From a virus, in IMG/VR virus record IMGVR_UViG_3300017963_000754, positions 1-23,522 of that record: a DNA stretch of 23,522 bases. One strand, given 5' to 3'. The position numbers were made by a program, and so were the translations under genes. A model generated the notes under the pieces. The model did not search any database. It was not told the origin of the DNA and saw only the letters and a list, made by a program, of their open reading frames with translations. This document shows positions 6,809-14,226 of the stretch, piece by piece; position 1 is the stretch's first letter; each line of letters starts with the position of its first letter.

Positions 6809-7753
6809 ATGGCATGGAGAGAAGACGCAAGTTTTGGTAAGGTTAGAGTGAGACATTCGCTGATAGGCGGAGTCGATAATGTCCCGGCATCCGGAAAGTG
6901 GGGTTACGCCTCTGGAGCACTTTTGTTTCTTAAAAAACCGGTTCTCGGACAAAGTTTCATGTGGCGCAACATGGGAACGGCGGGATCGTGTTTGTTCGTT
7001 CCCGAGGGGCCGCAGATAGGCTACGGGTTTGTTGCGGCCGGTGGGCCAGTGGACTGCACGACCGGATCCGCAACCCAGCGGATAGCCTACGATATGGTAA
7101 ACCCCGCTGACATTGCCTTTGTCGGGCACGCTGTTTCAGACGACAACGATCAGATTTGCGCAGCGATCGCCGAAGCTGCCAAGAGCAACATTTTGATCAC
7201 AGCAACAGCCGACCCCTTGACCGCCCACGACTATGTATGGGCGGCATTGAGAAATCAGTGTGTGCCGACATGGGACGTTTTTACAGCGTTTAGGCACACA
7301 ACCGTTGGTGGCAATGCGGCCGAAGCGATAACGGTAACAGGCGTTTTGGCAAGCGATATCGCGTTTGCCTGCACCAGCACCACAGACGACACGGACCTCA
7401 TCAGTGATGTGGCTTGTACGGCCAATACGGTGACAGTCACGTCGAGCGCCGATCCATCGACGGCCCACGCATGGGATATTGTCGTTTTACGGCCGCGAGG
7501 CACGTTTAAGCCCTCGCACTATGTCGCATACGCCGGCAACTACACTGCCGTTGCAGGCGATACCACAACCGTAGCGATTACCGTAACCGGGGCGCTGGCA
7601 ACCGATATTTTGATGATCAACTACGCTGAGACCGATGATACCGATACTCTGGTAAAATCGGTTCTAACGGCTAACACGTTGACGCTGACCGTATCCGCGG
7701 ACCCGGTAACAGACCATAGTTGGAACTACGCCCTTTTAAGGGCCTATAGCTAA
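6809..7753 (+). CDS. Virion-like protein with three beta repeats
   Basis: This 314-residue protein has an N-terminal region (1-95) followed by three related units at about residues 98-148, 176-228 and 258-311. Each reads roughly (A/T)xDIxF...DDxD...(T)xNxxxxTxSADPxTxHxWxxxxLR. The Thr/Val/Ala-rich alternating pattern predicts beta sandwiches such as capsid decoration or fibre modules. AAGGAG lies 8 bases before ATG 6809. It precedes the scaffold and coat genes, so a surface head or neck protein is the best guess. No named family is claimed. Confidence 0.65.
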   Translation: MAWREDASFGKVRVRHSLIGGVDNVPASGKWGYASGALLFLKKPVLGQSFMWRNMGTAGSCLFVPEGPQIGYGFVAAGGPVDCTTGSATQRIAYDMVNPADIAFVGHAVSDDNDQICAAIAEAAKSNILITATADPLTAHDYVWAALRNQCVPTWDVFTAFRHTTVGGNAAEAITVTGVLASDIAFACTSTTDDTDLISDVACTANTVTVTSSADPSTAHAWDIVVLRPRGTFKPSHYVAYAGNYTAVAGDTTTVAITVTGALATDILMINYAETDDTDTLVKSVLTANTLTLTVSADPVTDHSWNYALLRAYS

Positions 7754-7763
7754 AACTTTTAAC

Positions 7764-7787
7764 CCGGGAATACCGCAAGGCTCCCGG
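7764..7787 (+). promoter_or_regulatory. Intercistronic hairpin before scaffold
   Basis: CCGGGA (7764-7769) pairs perfectly with TCCCGG (7782-7787) around a 12-base loop. No T-run follows, so it is more likely an mRNA-stability or processing element than a terminator. Confidence 0.4.
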
Positions 7788-7830
7788 CATGGAAGCGGAA
7801 GACCGTAAAGACGGCTCCGAAGGAGAAAAC

Positions 7831-8832
7831 ATGACAGGATTACCGCAACAGGTTGATCAGGCTGGCAAACGTTCGGAAGACCTCTTAAAGCTTCACCAGG
7901 AAGGCAAAGGACCTGACGACGAAGGGGCTCCGGAAAAAGACCAAGACCGGCAACCGGAACAAGGCGATCTTCAAAAACAACTGTCTGATTTACAGGCCAA
8001 ATACGATGTCCTGAGCGGAAAGTACAAAAAGGAGATCGAAAACGCCGATCTTAAAGACTTGCAACGGCTTCAAAACGAAGTGGTTAACCTGAAACGGCAA
8101 AACCAGGAGTTGACGGCTGCCGTAAAATCCAGTGAAAACCTCGTCAAAGAAGTCCGCGAAGAGCTTGAGAAGAAAAAGACCGAACCCGAACCGGTCAACG
8201 TCGAAGCGGTGTTAAGCGAGGAAGAACGGGAATATCTGGAAGCCGAGGATTTGGGCGGAAAGACTCTCGAAATCCTGCTGAAATTATCGCGGGCAGCCGG
8301 CGGGACCACGGTTGAAGGGCAGTTGAAAGATATCGCCAACCAGGTAAAGGCAACGGCAAAACGCATCGAGGAAAGCGAAAAACGCATCGACAGAAGCGAA
8401 AGAACCCAAACCGAGGTTACACTAAAATCAGTTATCCCGGATTTTGAAAAAGTAAATTCGGACCCGAAGTTTCACTCCTGGCTGGACGATCCGGTCAGCG
8501 AGTTTTCACCGCGAAAAAAACGGGATGATTTGCAGGAAGCACTTGGGGCAGGCGATTTTGATTCTGTCAGGCGCGGCATCGACGCGTTTAAAAAAGAAAC
8601 CGGCTGGGGCAAAGCAGAAAAGCCAAAGCCAAAAACCCACATTGAACCCGATGAATCTTTTACCGGTGGAGAGGGCGCTGTAAGCGTCAAACGTGATTAC
8701 ACCATGAAAGAGATCAACGATTTTTACATCGGTCAGACAAAGGGCAAGTGGGCAGGAAGAGAAAAGGAAGCGGCGGCGATCGATCGTGACATTCAGTTGG
8801 CGATTGCCGAAGGACGAATCAAACAACAATAA
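7831..8832 (+). CDS. Capsid scaffolding protein
   Basis: This 333-residue acidic/basic protein is directly upstream of the coat gene, the usual place for a scaffold that guides prohead assembly and is later removed. ATG 7831 is preferred over 7789 because GAAGGAGAAAAC supplies a good ribosome site. After a disordered N-terminus (EKDQDRQPEQ) comes a long coiled coil at about residues 45-125 (LQKQLSDLQAKYDVL, LKRQNQELTAAVKSSENLVK). A second helical stretch follows (KATAKRIEESEKRIDRSE). The C-terminal part is charged and ends in YTMKEINDFYIGQ and a basic tail, where scaffolds often bind coat. No protease domain is seen. Confidence 0.8.
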   Translation: MTGLPQQVDQAGKRSEDLLKLHQEGKGPDDEGAPEKDQDRQPEQGDLQKQLSDLQAKYDVLSGKYKKEIENADLKDLQRLQNEVVNLKRQNQELTAAVKSSENLVKEVREELEKKKTEPEPVNVEAVLSEEEREYLEAEDLGGKTLEILLKLSRAAGGTTVEGQLKDIANQVKATAKRIEESEKRIDRSERTQTEVTLKSVIPDFEKVNSDPKFHSWLDDPVSEFSPRKKRDDLQEALGAGDFDSVRRGIDAFKKETGWGKAEKPKPKTHIEPDESFTGGEGAVSVKRDYTMKEINDFYIGQTKGKWAGREKEAAAIDRDIQLAIAEGRIKQQ

Positions 8833-8904
8833 CCAGGTTCGACGGACGAAAGCGGAGGCGGCCCGGTAGCGCCTCCGGCCTGGTCAGTTCCTTTCCGGGA
8901 AGGA
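8832..8904 (+). promoter_or_regulatory. Structured leader between scaffold and coat
   Basis: Nested pairings are visible: outer ACCAGG (8832-8837) with CCTGGT (8879-8884); inner CGGAGGCG (8853-8860) with CGCCTCCG (8870-8877), a perfect 8-bp stem; then TCCTT (8889-8893) with AAGGA (8900-8904). No T-run follows. The coat ribosome site AAAAGGAA (8912-8919) is just outside. The structure could protect the abundant coat mRNA from decay coming from upstream, or mark a processing site. Confidence 0.5.
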
Positions 8905-8926
8905 CAAATAGAAAAGGAATTGACAA

Positions 8927-10582
8927 ATGGCCTATCCAGTAGCATCTGGTGGAGTGACCAGTATGTCAGGTTCGTATATCCCTAGCCCATAATTTGGGGA
9001 TGTAAAACCACTTCTAAATAACTGGAATCGGACTTAGGGTGCCGAAACCAGAGGGAACGGCTAAAAAACAACACGCGCAGTTCAAGGAAATTGGCCTTAT
9101 GAAGCGTTTAAGTTGGAAATACATAGCTGGTTTAGTAGACGGCGAAGGATGTATAGACGCAGTTTTGAACAAGAGCAGTAGCAAGGCAATGACAAAAACA
9201 ATTATACCAAGAATAAGAATAACGCTCGTTGAGAACTGTTATTTTTTGCTTGATATATTAAAAGTAAACCATGGCGGATGGATAAATAAGCGTCATTTCA
9301 ACAACCCAAAATGGCAAGATCCCATCACATGGACATTGCAAGGAAAAAAGCTCCGCTCTTTTCTGCAAAATATCGCTAACCACTTGACCATCAAGAAACA
9401 GCAGGCATTATTGGCCATCTGGATTCAAGATCATTTAAGACATAAGGGCATGCCGCAATCCGAAGAAGTAAAGCAGGGCGCCATAAAAGAAATGAAGGCT
9501 ATGAAAACCGACCCGCAACGACTAAGCGAAGTGGCGATCCGAAATATTAAAAATCTCCCAGGATTTCATGGGCATTGGTCAGCAACCACAAATCAATGCC
9601 TTGATTGTGGAGAAACATCTCGGAAGCATGAAGCAAGAGGTTTGTGCACAAGGTGTTATAAAAAGTATCAAAGATCGGATCGATGCGATAGTCTGGCCGT
9701 CTAAGATGACGGTGGGAAATATGGTCCCTCAAAACTTTGGTTAAGTTCTACACCGCAACCGTATTCGGCGAAATCGCCAATACGGACTATGAAGGTGAAA
9801 TCCAAAAACACGGCGACAAGGTGCAGATCAGGGTCGTCCCCGATATTACCATTCGGGATTACACTATCGGCCAGAAACTCGTCCGCGAGCGGCCGGCCAC
9901 AACGAAAATCACCCTCGACATCGACAAGGGCAAATATTATTCAATGTCGATCAACATGGTGGAGATGAAGCAAGCCGACATTGCCTATGTCGAAAAGTGG
10001 ACAGACGATGCCGGCGAGCAGCTTAAAATCGCCATTGACTCCAACATCCTGGCAAACGTTTATTCGGATGCCCACGCCTCCAACGCCGGCGCCACTGCCG
10101 GCTATCGGTCAAGTTCCTATAACATGGGAGTTTCCGGCACACCTTACGGTCTGGACAAAACCAATATCTTGGATTTCATCGTTGATATGGGTTCGGTCTT
10201 AGACGAGCAGGACGTTCCTGAGAATGACCGAAAATTGGTGTTGCCGACACTGCTATGCGGTATGATCAAAAAGTCTGATCTTAAAGATGCCTCGCTGACA
10301 GGCGACGCCGTGACTCCTATGCGAAACGGAAGAATCGGTATGCTGGATAGGTTCCAGGTGTTTCGTAGCAACCAAATCGCAACGGCATCAAGCGGCGGCG
10401 AAACGGCCTACGAGATCATTGCCTGCCACAAAAGCGCAATTACGTTTGCAAGCCAGCTGACCGATCAGCGGACCATCCCGAATCCGGATGATTTTGGTGA
10501 TTTGATGGAAGGGCTGCAGGTTTACGGTTACAAAGTAATCAAGACCGAGGCGCTGGTCCATGGGCACGTTTACAAGATGTAA
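8927..10582 (+). CDS. Major capsid (coat) protein, P22-like, split by group I intron: join 8927..8983, 9716..10582
   Basis: The coat protein builds the icosahedral shell. Exon 1 (19 codons) ends SGSYIP; exon 2 begins EIWSLKTLVKFY. Joined, they give the conserved P22-type opening YIPEIWS...VKFYxATVFxxIANTDYEGEI, and a 307-residue product. Without splicing, translation meets TAA at 8991 after a few intron codons. Family features in exon 2 include GDKVQIRVVPDITIRDY, the DIDKGKYYSMSI strand, a long helix with DIAYVEKWTDDAGEQLKIAI, and a C-terminal QVYGYKVIKTEALVHGHVYK. AAAAGGAA lies before ATG 8927. Gene finders would probably report only a TTG-started fragment from 9737. Confidence 0.88.
8984..9715 (+). 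ncRNA. Self-splicing group I intron in the coat gene
   Basis: The core can be drawn by hand. P1: exon AUCCCU (8978-8983) with guide GGGGAU (8996-9001), ending in the required U.G pair at the 5' splice site. P3: CCACTTC (9008-9014) with GAAGTGG (9528-9534). P4: CTGG (9022-9025) with CCAG (9048-9051). P5: TCGG (9028-9031) with CCGA (9042-9045), with AA joints. P6: GGG (9053-9055) with CCC (9512-9514). P6a: CGG (9058-9060) with CCG (9508-9510). P7: GACTA (9520-9524) with TAGTC (9689-9693). P8: CGATCCG (9535-9541) with CGGATCG (9676-9682). P9: GCCGTC (9696-9701) with GACGGT (9708-9713). The last intron base is G9715. A short P10 (GAA with UUU at 8993-8995) is possible. Subgroup was not assigned. 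Confidence 0.92.
9099..9704 (+). CDS. LAGLIDADG homing endonuclease with C4 zinc ribbon
   Basis: This 201-residue intron-encoded endonuclease would cut intronless coat genes and so spread the intron. One LAGLIDADG motif is present (IAGLVDGEG, residues 9-17), so it should act as a homodimer. DNA-contacting strands follow (IIPRIRITLVENCYFLLDIL, WTLQGKKLRSFLQNIA). At the C-terminus C167, C170, C183 and C186 form CX2C-X12-CX2C, an extra DNA-binding zinc ribbon. ATG 9099 with AAGGAAA upstream is preferred; an in-frame GTG at 9039 would lie inside P5. Codons 138 onward double as P6a', P6', P7, P3', P8 and P7', and the TAA lies in the P9 loop. Base use is more AT-rich than neighbouring genes, which fits later arrival. 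Confidence 0.9.
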   Translation: MKRLSWKYIAGLVDGEGCIDAVLNKSSSKAMTKTIIPRIRITLVENCYFLLDILKVNHGGWINKRHFNNPKWQDPITWTLQGKKLRSFLQNIANHLTIKKQQALLAIWIQDHLRHKGMPQSEEVKQGAIKEMKAMKTDPQRLSEVAIRNIKNLPGFHGHWSATTNQCLDCGETSRKHEARGLCTRCYKKYQRSDRCDSLAV

Positions 10583-10631
10583 TTTGTAGGCGTTTTGATT
10601 TTAATTTAATTTGACATAAGGAGTTTTTATC

Positions 10632-11111
10632 ATGCCAACTTTAGACTACACCGGAAGCGCTGCAGCCGGGGCAATGCCTGTCAGTTTTTTTCATCAAAAG
10701 GCTGCTCCGACGGTTTTGCATCGGAGGCTTAAAGTTTCCGACATCATTGCCGCGGATGCTACCATGACCACAAACGGGTATATCGCTCTTAACGATATTA
10801 TCCAGGCGATCCATGTTCCGATCGGCTTTAGCTTGGATTACGGTGTTTTGCGAATCATCACTGCACACACCGCGACTGTAACGGCAGAGGTCGGCCTTGG
10901 CGGCGGCGCGGAGATAATCGGTTCGACGCCGGTTGATATGGCAGCCGCTGCAGGAACGTGTTATCGCACCGTCGAGGCTGACTCATACGATCTTGGCCAT
11001 GTTTTTACGGCGGCCGACACCATCGACATCCAATATCTTATTGCCAACGTTGTCGTGGGCGATTCAGAGCTGTTTGTCATGGGGCATATGTTGTATGTGT
11101 CTTCAGCCTAA
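10632..11111 (+). CDS. Head decoration-like protein following coat
   Basis: This 159-residue Ala/Thr/Val-rich protein has a predicted all-beta body (AIHVPIGFSLDYGVLRIITA, ATVTAEVGLGG, HVFTAADTIDIQYLIANV). The pattern of a 'VP' strand, a Gly-rich turn and 'AADTID' near the end is shared by small proteins encoded right after coat genes in many phages and suspected to stud the capsid. AAGGAG precedes ATG 10632. It is followed by a strong hairpin, which may cap the high-expression capsid block. Confidence 0.6.
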   Translation: MPTLDYTGSAAAGAMPVSFFHQKAAPTVLHRRLKVSDIIAADATMTTNGYIALNDIIQAIHVPIGFSLDYGVLRIITAHTATVTAEVGLGGGAEIIGSTPVDMAAAAGTCYRTVEADSYDLGHVFTAADTIDIQYLIANVVVGDSELFVMGHMLYVSSA

Positions 11112-11129
11112 ATTTTAACCCTTTGACCT

Positions 11130-11165
11130 TCTTCCGGGCCTGGCTGCCCAGGTTCGGAAGATTTT
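11130..11165 (+). terminator. Strong 14-bp hairpin with short T-run after capsid block
   Basis: TCTTCCGGGCCTGG (11130-11143) pairs with CCAGGTTCGGAAGA (11148-11161), including two G.U pairs, around a CTGC tetraloop, followed by TTTT (11162-11165). The T-run is short, so this is probably a partial terminator or mRNA-protecting hairpin that lowers expression of the tail genes relative to coat. Confidence 0.6.
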
Positions 11166-11181
11166 ACGGAGATCGGCTGTT

Positions 11182-11706
11182 ATGGACAAGCCAAAGCAGT
11201 TAAGAAGCACCGAATCCGGGCGGGTGTTCTCGTATACCGAAGAGCTTGCAAAACGATCCGACATGGTTGCGATTGCCGATTCAGGCGAAAGCCTGGGACC
11301 CTGGAAAGAAACCAAAGACAAGCCCTCGAACGGTCTTAAAGTCGATGACGTTTCCGACAACCTGAAGGTACAGTTGCGGCAAAAGGACAGAATCATTTTA
11401 CGGCTGGAAAAGGACCTGGCTGTCTTATCAAGTGAAAACTCCACACTGCTGGACCGTATAGCGGCCCTCGAAGCGAACGACACACCGGATGCCGAGCCCG
11501 AAGAAGCAAAAACCGAATCCGAGGTTTCCGAACGGCTTGAATCGCTGACCGCAGCGTGCCTAAAAATGATCATGTCCGACAATCCCAACGATTTCACCGG
11601 AAGCGGGCTGCCTAGGATCGAGCGCCTCGAAGAATTGTCCGGCATATCGGACGTTAACGCCAAGGAAAGAACAAAGGCGTTTGAAAAAGCAAAAGAGCTA
11701 ATGTAG
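11182..11706 (+). CDS. Coiled-coil phage protein with C-terminal helix-turn module
   Basis: This 174-residue protein starts with LRSTESGRVFSYTEELAKRS, a motif seen at the start of small phage proteins encoded after capsid genes. A coiled coil follows at about residues 58-96 (LRQKDRIILRLEKDLAVLSS). The C-terminal region (NPNDFTGSGLPRIERLEELS) matches the 'W/FTxxGxPxxxxLExxxG' pattern of modules in phage head-completion neighbourhoods. Function is not established; a head or neck accessory role is inferred from position between coat and adaptor genes. Confidence 0.6.
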   Translation: MDKPKQLRSTESGRVFSYTEELAKRSDMVAIADSGESLGPWKETKDKPSNGLKVDDVSDNLKVQLRQKDRIILRLEKDLAVLSSENSTLLDRIAALEANDTPDAEPEEAKTESEVSERLESLTAACLKMIMSDNPNDFTGSGLPRIERLEELSGISDVNAKERTKAFEKAKELM

Positions 11707-11715
11707 GGGGGAGCC

Positions 11716-12408
11716 ATGACAGTTTTAGCGTCAACCCTTATCGAAGAGTGCGCAGCGGACTTTGACACAGACTACGGCAGGTGGAGTCAAGACAATTGGC
11801 TGGATTACATCAACGCCGGGGAGCGCCAGATGGTTTATCTAAAGCCATCATCGTATACCCTCGACACGCCCTTTCAACTTGTTGAAGGGATACTGCAAAG
11901 TTTACCGACAGGCGGAATCGAGCTAATCGACATCCCACGTAATATGGGGACAGACGGCCTGACACCCGGAGCAAGTATTTTTAAAACAAACCCAAAAGAC
12001 CTCGACGACACAATCCCCGGCTGGCGCAGCACGACCGCCGCGGCAACAGTCGTTCATTTCATGTTCGATCCCAACGACCGTAAAAAATTTCACGTCTACC
12101 CACCGCAGCCGGCAGTGTCGATGGGGTATGTCCAAGCGGTTTATTCAGCGGTGCCCCCTGTGATTACAAAGTCCGGTGACAGCTACGCAGTGGCAATAAA
12201 CCTAAGTGACGAATACGCCGAGCCCTTAAAGAGTTATATGCGATTTAGGGCCAATTCGGTGGATTCTCAGGTTTCGCAATTCGCATACCAGCGAGCCGTT
12301 GACGCATGGAACTTGTTTTTAACCCAAATTGGCCGCAAGGATTTAATCGAATCCAGGTTGCCGGCAAAAAGAGGTCAGCATGGCAGTGTTAATCAGCCAG
12401 TTTCGTAA
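11716..12408 (+). CDS. Head-tail adaptor protein (DUF6682-like)
   Basis: The 230-residue product follows the pattern of the podoviral DUF6682 'phage adaptor' family: W(S)QDNWLDYINAGERQMVYLKP, then QSLPTGGIELIDIPRNMGTD, TPGASIF, a W-containing loop, FMFDPNDRKKFHVYPPQP, and a C-terminal helical part with SYMRFRANSVDSQVSQFAYQ. Such adaptors form a ring under the portal and connect it to the tail. GGGGGGAGCC immediately precedes ATG 11716. The end overlaps the next gene by 29 bases, suggesting coupled synthesis of two connector parts. Confidence 0.75.
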   Translation: MTVLASTLIEECAADFDTDYGRWSQDNWLDYINAGERQMVYLKPSSYTLDTPFQLVEGILQSLPTGGIELIDIPRNMGTDGLTPGASIFKTNPKDLDDTIPGWRSTTAAATVVHFMFDPNDRKKFHVYPPQPAVSMGYVQAVYSAVPPVITKSGDSYAVAINLSDEYAEPLKSYMRFRANSVDSQVSQFAYQRAVDAWNLFLTQIGRKDLIESRLPAKRGQHGSVNQPVS

Positions 12409-13048
12409 CAGGCTATTGGCCGAAGTCCCGGGGTGCCCGATTCCCAGGGTGGATCTGGCCGTTTTAAACGCTATTCGTCAAATGTGCGAGGATACTTACG
12501 CATACACAAAATCTTTCGAGGAAGAGGACTTCGATTACACAACCATTGACGACACCGACAATGATGCTATCACGATCACATTGTCGACATATTTTGCGGA
12601 CGCCGATCCTGTAGCACCCCTGATGCTTCAAATTGACGGCGCCGACTGGAATTTGCGGGAACTGATCCTCGAAAACGACAATTCCAATCTGACCAACATC
12701 GAAATCCAAGGCGTAAAATTTTTCAGCTTCCCGACACTCACCACAATGAAGATATTTCCGTTTACGGGGCAAACGGCCAATTTTGACATATTTCTTAAAT
12801 TAGCGGTTAAACCGGAACGCGGGCTATCCTCGGTCGAAGACAAGTTTTACAATGACGATGACTGGTACGAAGGTATTATTCATTGCGCGGCCTATCGTTT
12901 GCAGATGATCACGGGAAGACCGTGGAGCAACGAGCGACAGGCTGGGTACAACAAATCAAGGTATGAGCATTACATGGGCCGGGTAAAAATCGATACTGCC
13001 ATGGGTGGATCCGCGGGAACTGTTTTTATCCAAGGAGGGTATTTTTAA
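12380..13048 (+). CDS. Putative tail connector/tail completion protein
   Basis: This 222-residue protein starts with IPRVDLAVLNAIRQMCEDTY, followed by an acidic beta region (DDTDNDAITITLSTYFADAD) and a C-terminal helix AAYRLQMITGRPWSNERQAG. This mix of an N-terminal helix, a beta body and a Trp-containing C-terminal helix is seen in connector genes located after the adaptor in related phages. ATG 12380 has AGAGGTC upstream and lies inside the adaptor gene. Role inferred from context; family name not claimed. Confidence 0.55.
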   Translation: MAVLISQFRNRLLAEVPGCPIPRVDLAVLNAIRQMCEDTYAYTKSFEEEDFDYTTIDDTDNDAITITLSTYFADADPVAPLMLQIDGADWNLRELILENDNSNLTNIEIQGVKFFSFPTLTTMKIFPFTGQTANFDIFLKLAVKPERGLSSVEDKFYNDDDWYEGIIHCAAYRLQMITGRPWSNERQAGYNKSRYEHYMGRVKIDTAMGGSAGTVFIQGGYF

Positions 13049-14056
13049 ATGGATTTAAAGTTCACCAATTTTGCGACATCAACGATAGCTGACGTTGGCG
13101 GTATCGGCGCCGGCGATTTAACCGTCAACGTCCAGCCGGGCGACGGCGCATTATTTCCCTCTTTGGCGGCCGGCGAGTATTTTTACGCCACTATGATTAA
13201 GACAACCGGTGCCCGGGAAATCGTAAAGGTCACGGCCAGAGCGACCGATGCTTTAACCATCGTTCGCGCCCAGGATAATACGATCGCCTTGGTATTTGAC
13301 GAGGACGACAAGATAGAGCTTCGGCTAAATTCCGCCGCCTTGGAGGCAATATCCGATTATTTTGTCGGGTTTTATCGGCGGTCATTGTTTACATGGGCCA
13401 GCGTGGACACCATCACGGTTGGCGGAGGCTTATACGAAGTAAGTGGCAAACTTGCCAAAATAACCAGCGAATTGACGACTGTCGCTCACGGCGTTTCAAG
13501 TCCGGATTGGGCATATCTTTACATAGATTATTCCGCAATACCGGCAACCGGTATCTTGACCCAATCAGAATTGATATGGTCCACAACGGAGCCCACTTGG
13601 AGCCATTCAAAAATTGGGTGGTACAATGGCGATGACAGGTGTATTTTTGCCGGGTATGTACCGTCCGCTGATGAATTGGAAGAATTTTGGCATAACGGCG
13701 ATACTGTTTTTATGCCTTATCTTTCGGTTGTGGGGCTAACTTCTTTCGTAACAGCTTTTGCAGCCATATCCACCGGATTTAAAATTCCTTCATTTGCAAA
13801 TATTTGTTATGCGCTCATAGTCTATGATGCCAATGGCGATACTGCGACGAGGGCATACGTTTACCGGCCAACCGGATCGTCGGAAGCGTTCGGGATGGTG
13901 CTTGATTACACCGACGAGGATATCCGGCCGGAGTTTTATTCAAAAGCCAAAATAATCACCGGTACAGATAAAAAAATAGATATCAGATGTGCCGATGGGT
14001 CCACGAGCAGGATACAAATCACTCAATACGGCTACGAATTGCCGAAAGGGATATAA
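13049..14056 (+). CDS. Tail fibre-like protein with virion-anchoring N-terminal domain
   Basis: This 335-residue protein opens with a domain of about 95 residues: FTNFATSTIADVGGIGAGDL, then GDGALFPSLAAGEYFYATMI and REIVKVTARATDALTIVRAQ. This is widespread at the N-terminus of phage tail fibres and appended proteins and attaches them to the tail. The rest is beta-rich (WAYLYIDYSAIPATGIL, RCIFAGYVPSADELEEF) and may reach the host surface. GGAGGGTATTTTTAA precedes ATG 13049, one base after the upstream stop. No hydrolase motif is recognised. Confidence 0.7.
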   Translation: MDLKFTNFATSTIADVGGIGAGDLTVNVQPGDGALFPSLAAGEYFYATMIKTTGAREIVKVTARATDALTIVRAQDNTIALVFDEDDKIELRLNSAALEAISDYFVGFYRRSLFTWASVDTITVGGGLYEVSGKLAKITSELTTVAHGVSSPDWAYLYIDYSAIPATGILTQSELIWSTTEPTWSHSKIGWYNGDDRCIFAGYVPSADELEEFWHNGDTVFMPYLSVVGLTSFVTAFAAISTGFKIPSFANICYALIVYDANGDTATRAYVYRPTGSSEAFGMVLDYTDEDIRPEFYSKAKIITGTDKKIDIRCADGSTSRIQITQYGYELPKGI

Positions 14057-14226
14057 TGCCAGTAATAATTACAGCAGGCGACATAGACCGGGATGAGGTT
14101 TGGGTAACGCTAAACATTAAGATGACGTTGAAAGACTGGAAAAAATTTTACCAGGAACTACCCGTGCTGCCGATTTCAACCCAGGTAAAGGACGGACTTC
14201 AGACCGTGTTTCAGCAAATAAAATGA
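14056..14226 (+). CDS. Small hypothetical protein in tail cluster
   Basis: This 56-residue protein (VIITAGDIDRDEVWVTLNIK, then WKKFYQELPVLPISTQVKDG) starts at ATG 14056, overlapping the fibre-gene stop by one base, and ends with an ATGA overlap with the large tail gene. Tight coupling on both sides and a balanced composition support a real gene. No family is recognised. Confidence 0.6.
   Translation: MPVIITAGDIDRDEVWVTLNIKMTLKDWKKFYQELPVLPISTQVKDGLQTVFQQIK

Noticed and set aside
7754-7830. Scaffold start at ATG 7789
   Set aside because: It would begin within the hairpin region and has no good ribosome site; ATG 7831 has GAAGGAG at proper spacing.
9039-9101. Alternative GTG start for the homing endonuclease
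   Set aside because: It would begin within the P5 hairpin, lacks a ribosome site, and adds residues not needed by the LAGLIDADG fold; ATG 9099 has AAGGAAA upstream.
9737-10582. Coat protein as a free-standing TTG-started gene
   Set aside because: No ribosome site precedes it, the reading frame continues upstream to 9716 with conserved coat residues EIWS, and exon 1 supplies the missing N-terminus.
10611-10616. TTGACA before the decoration-like gene
   Set aside because: A -10 at the right distance would be inside the coding region and reads GCCAAC; chance match beside the ribosome site.
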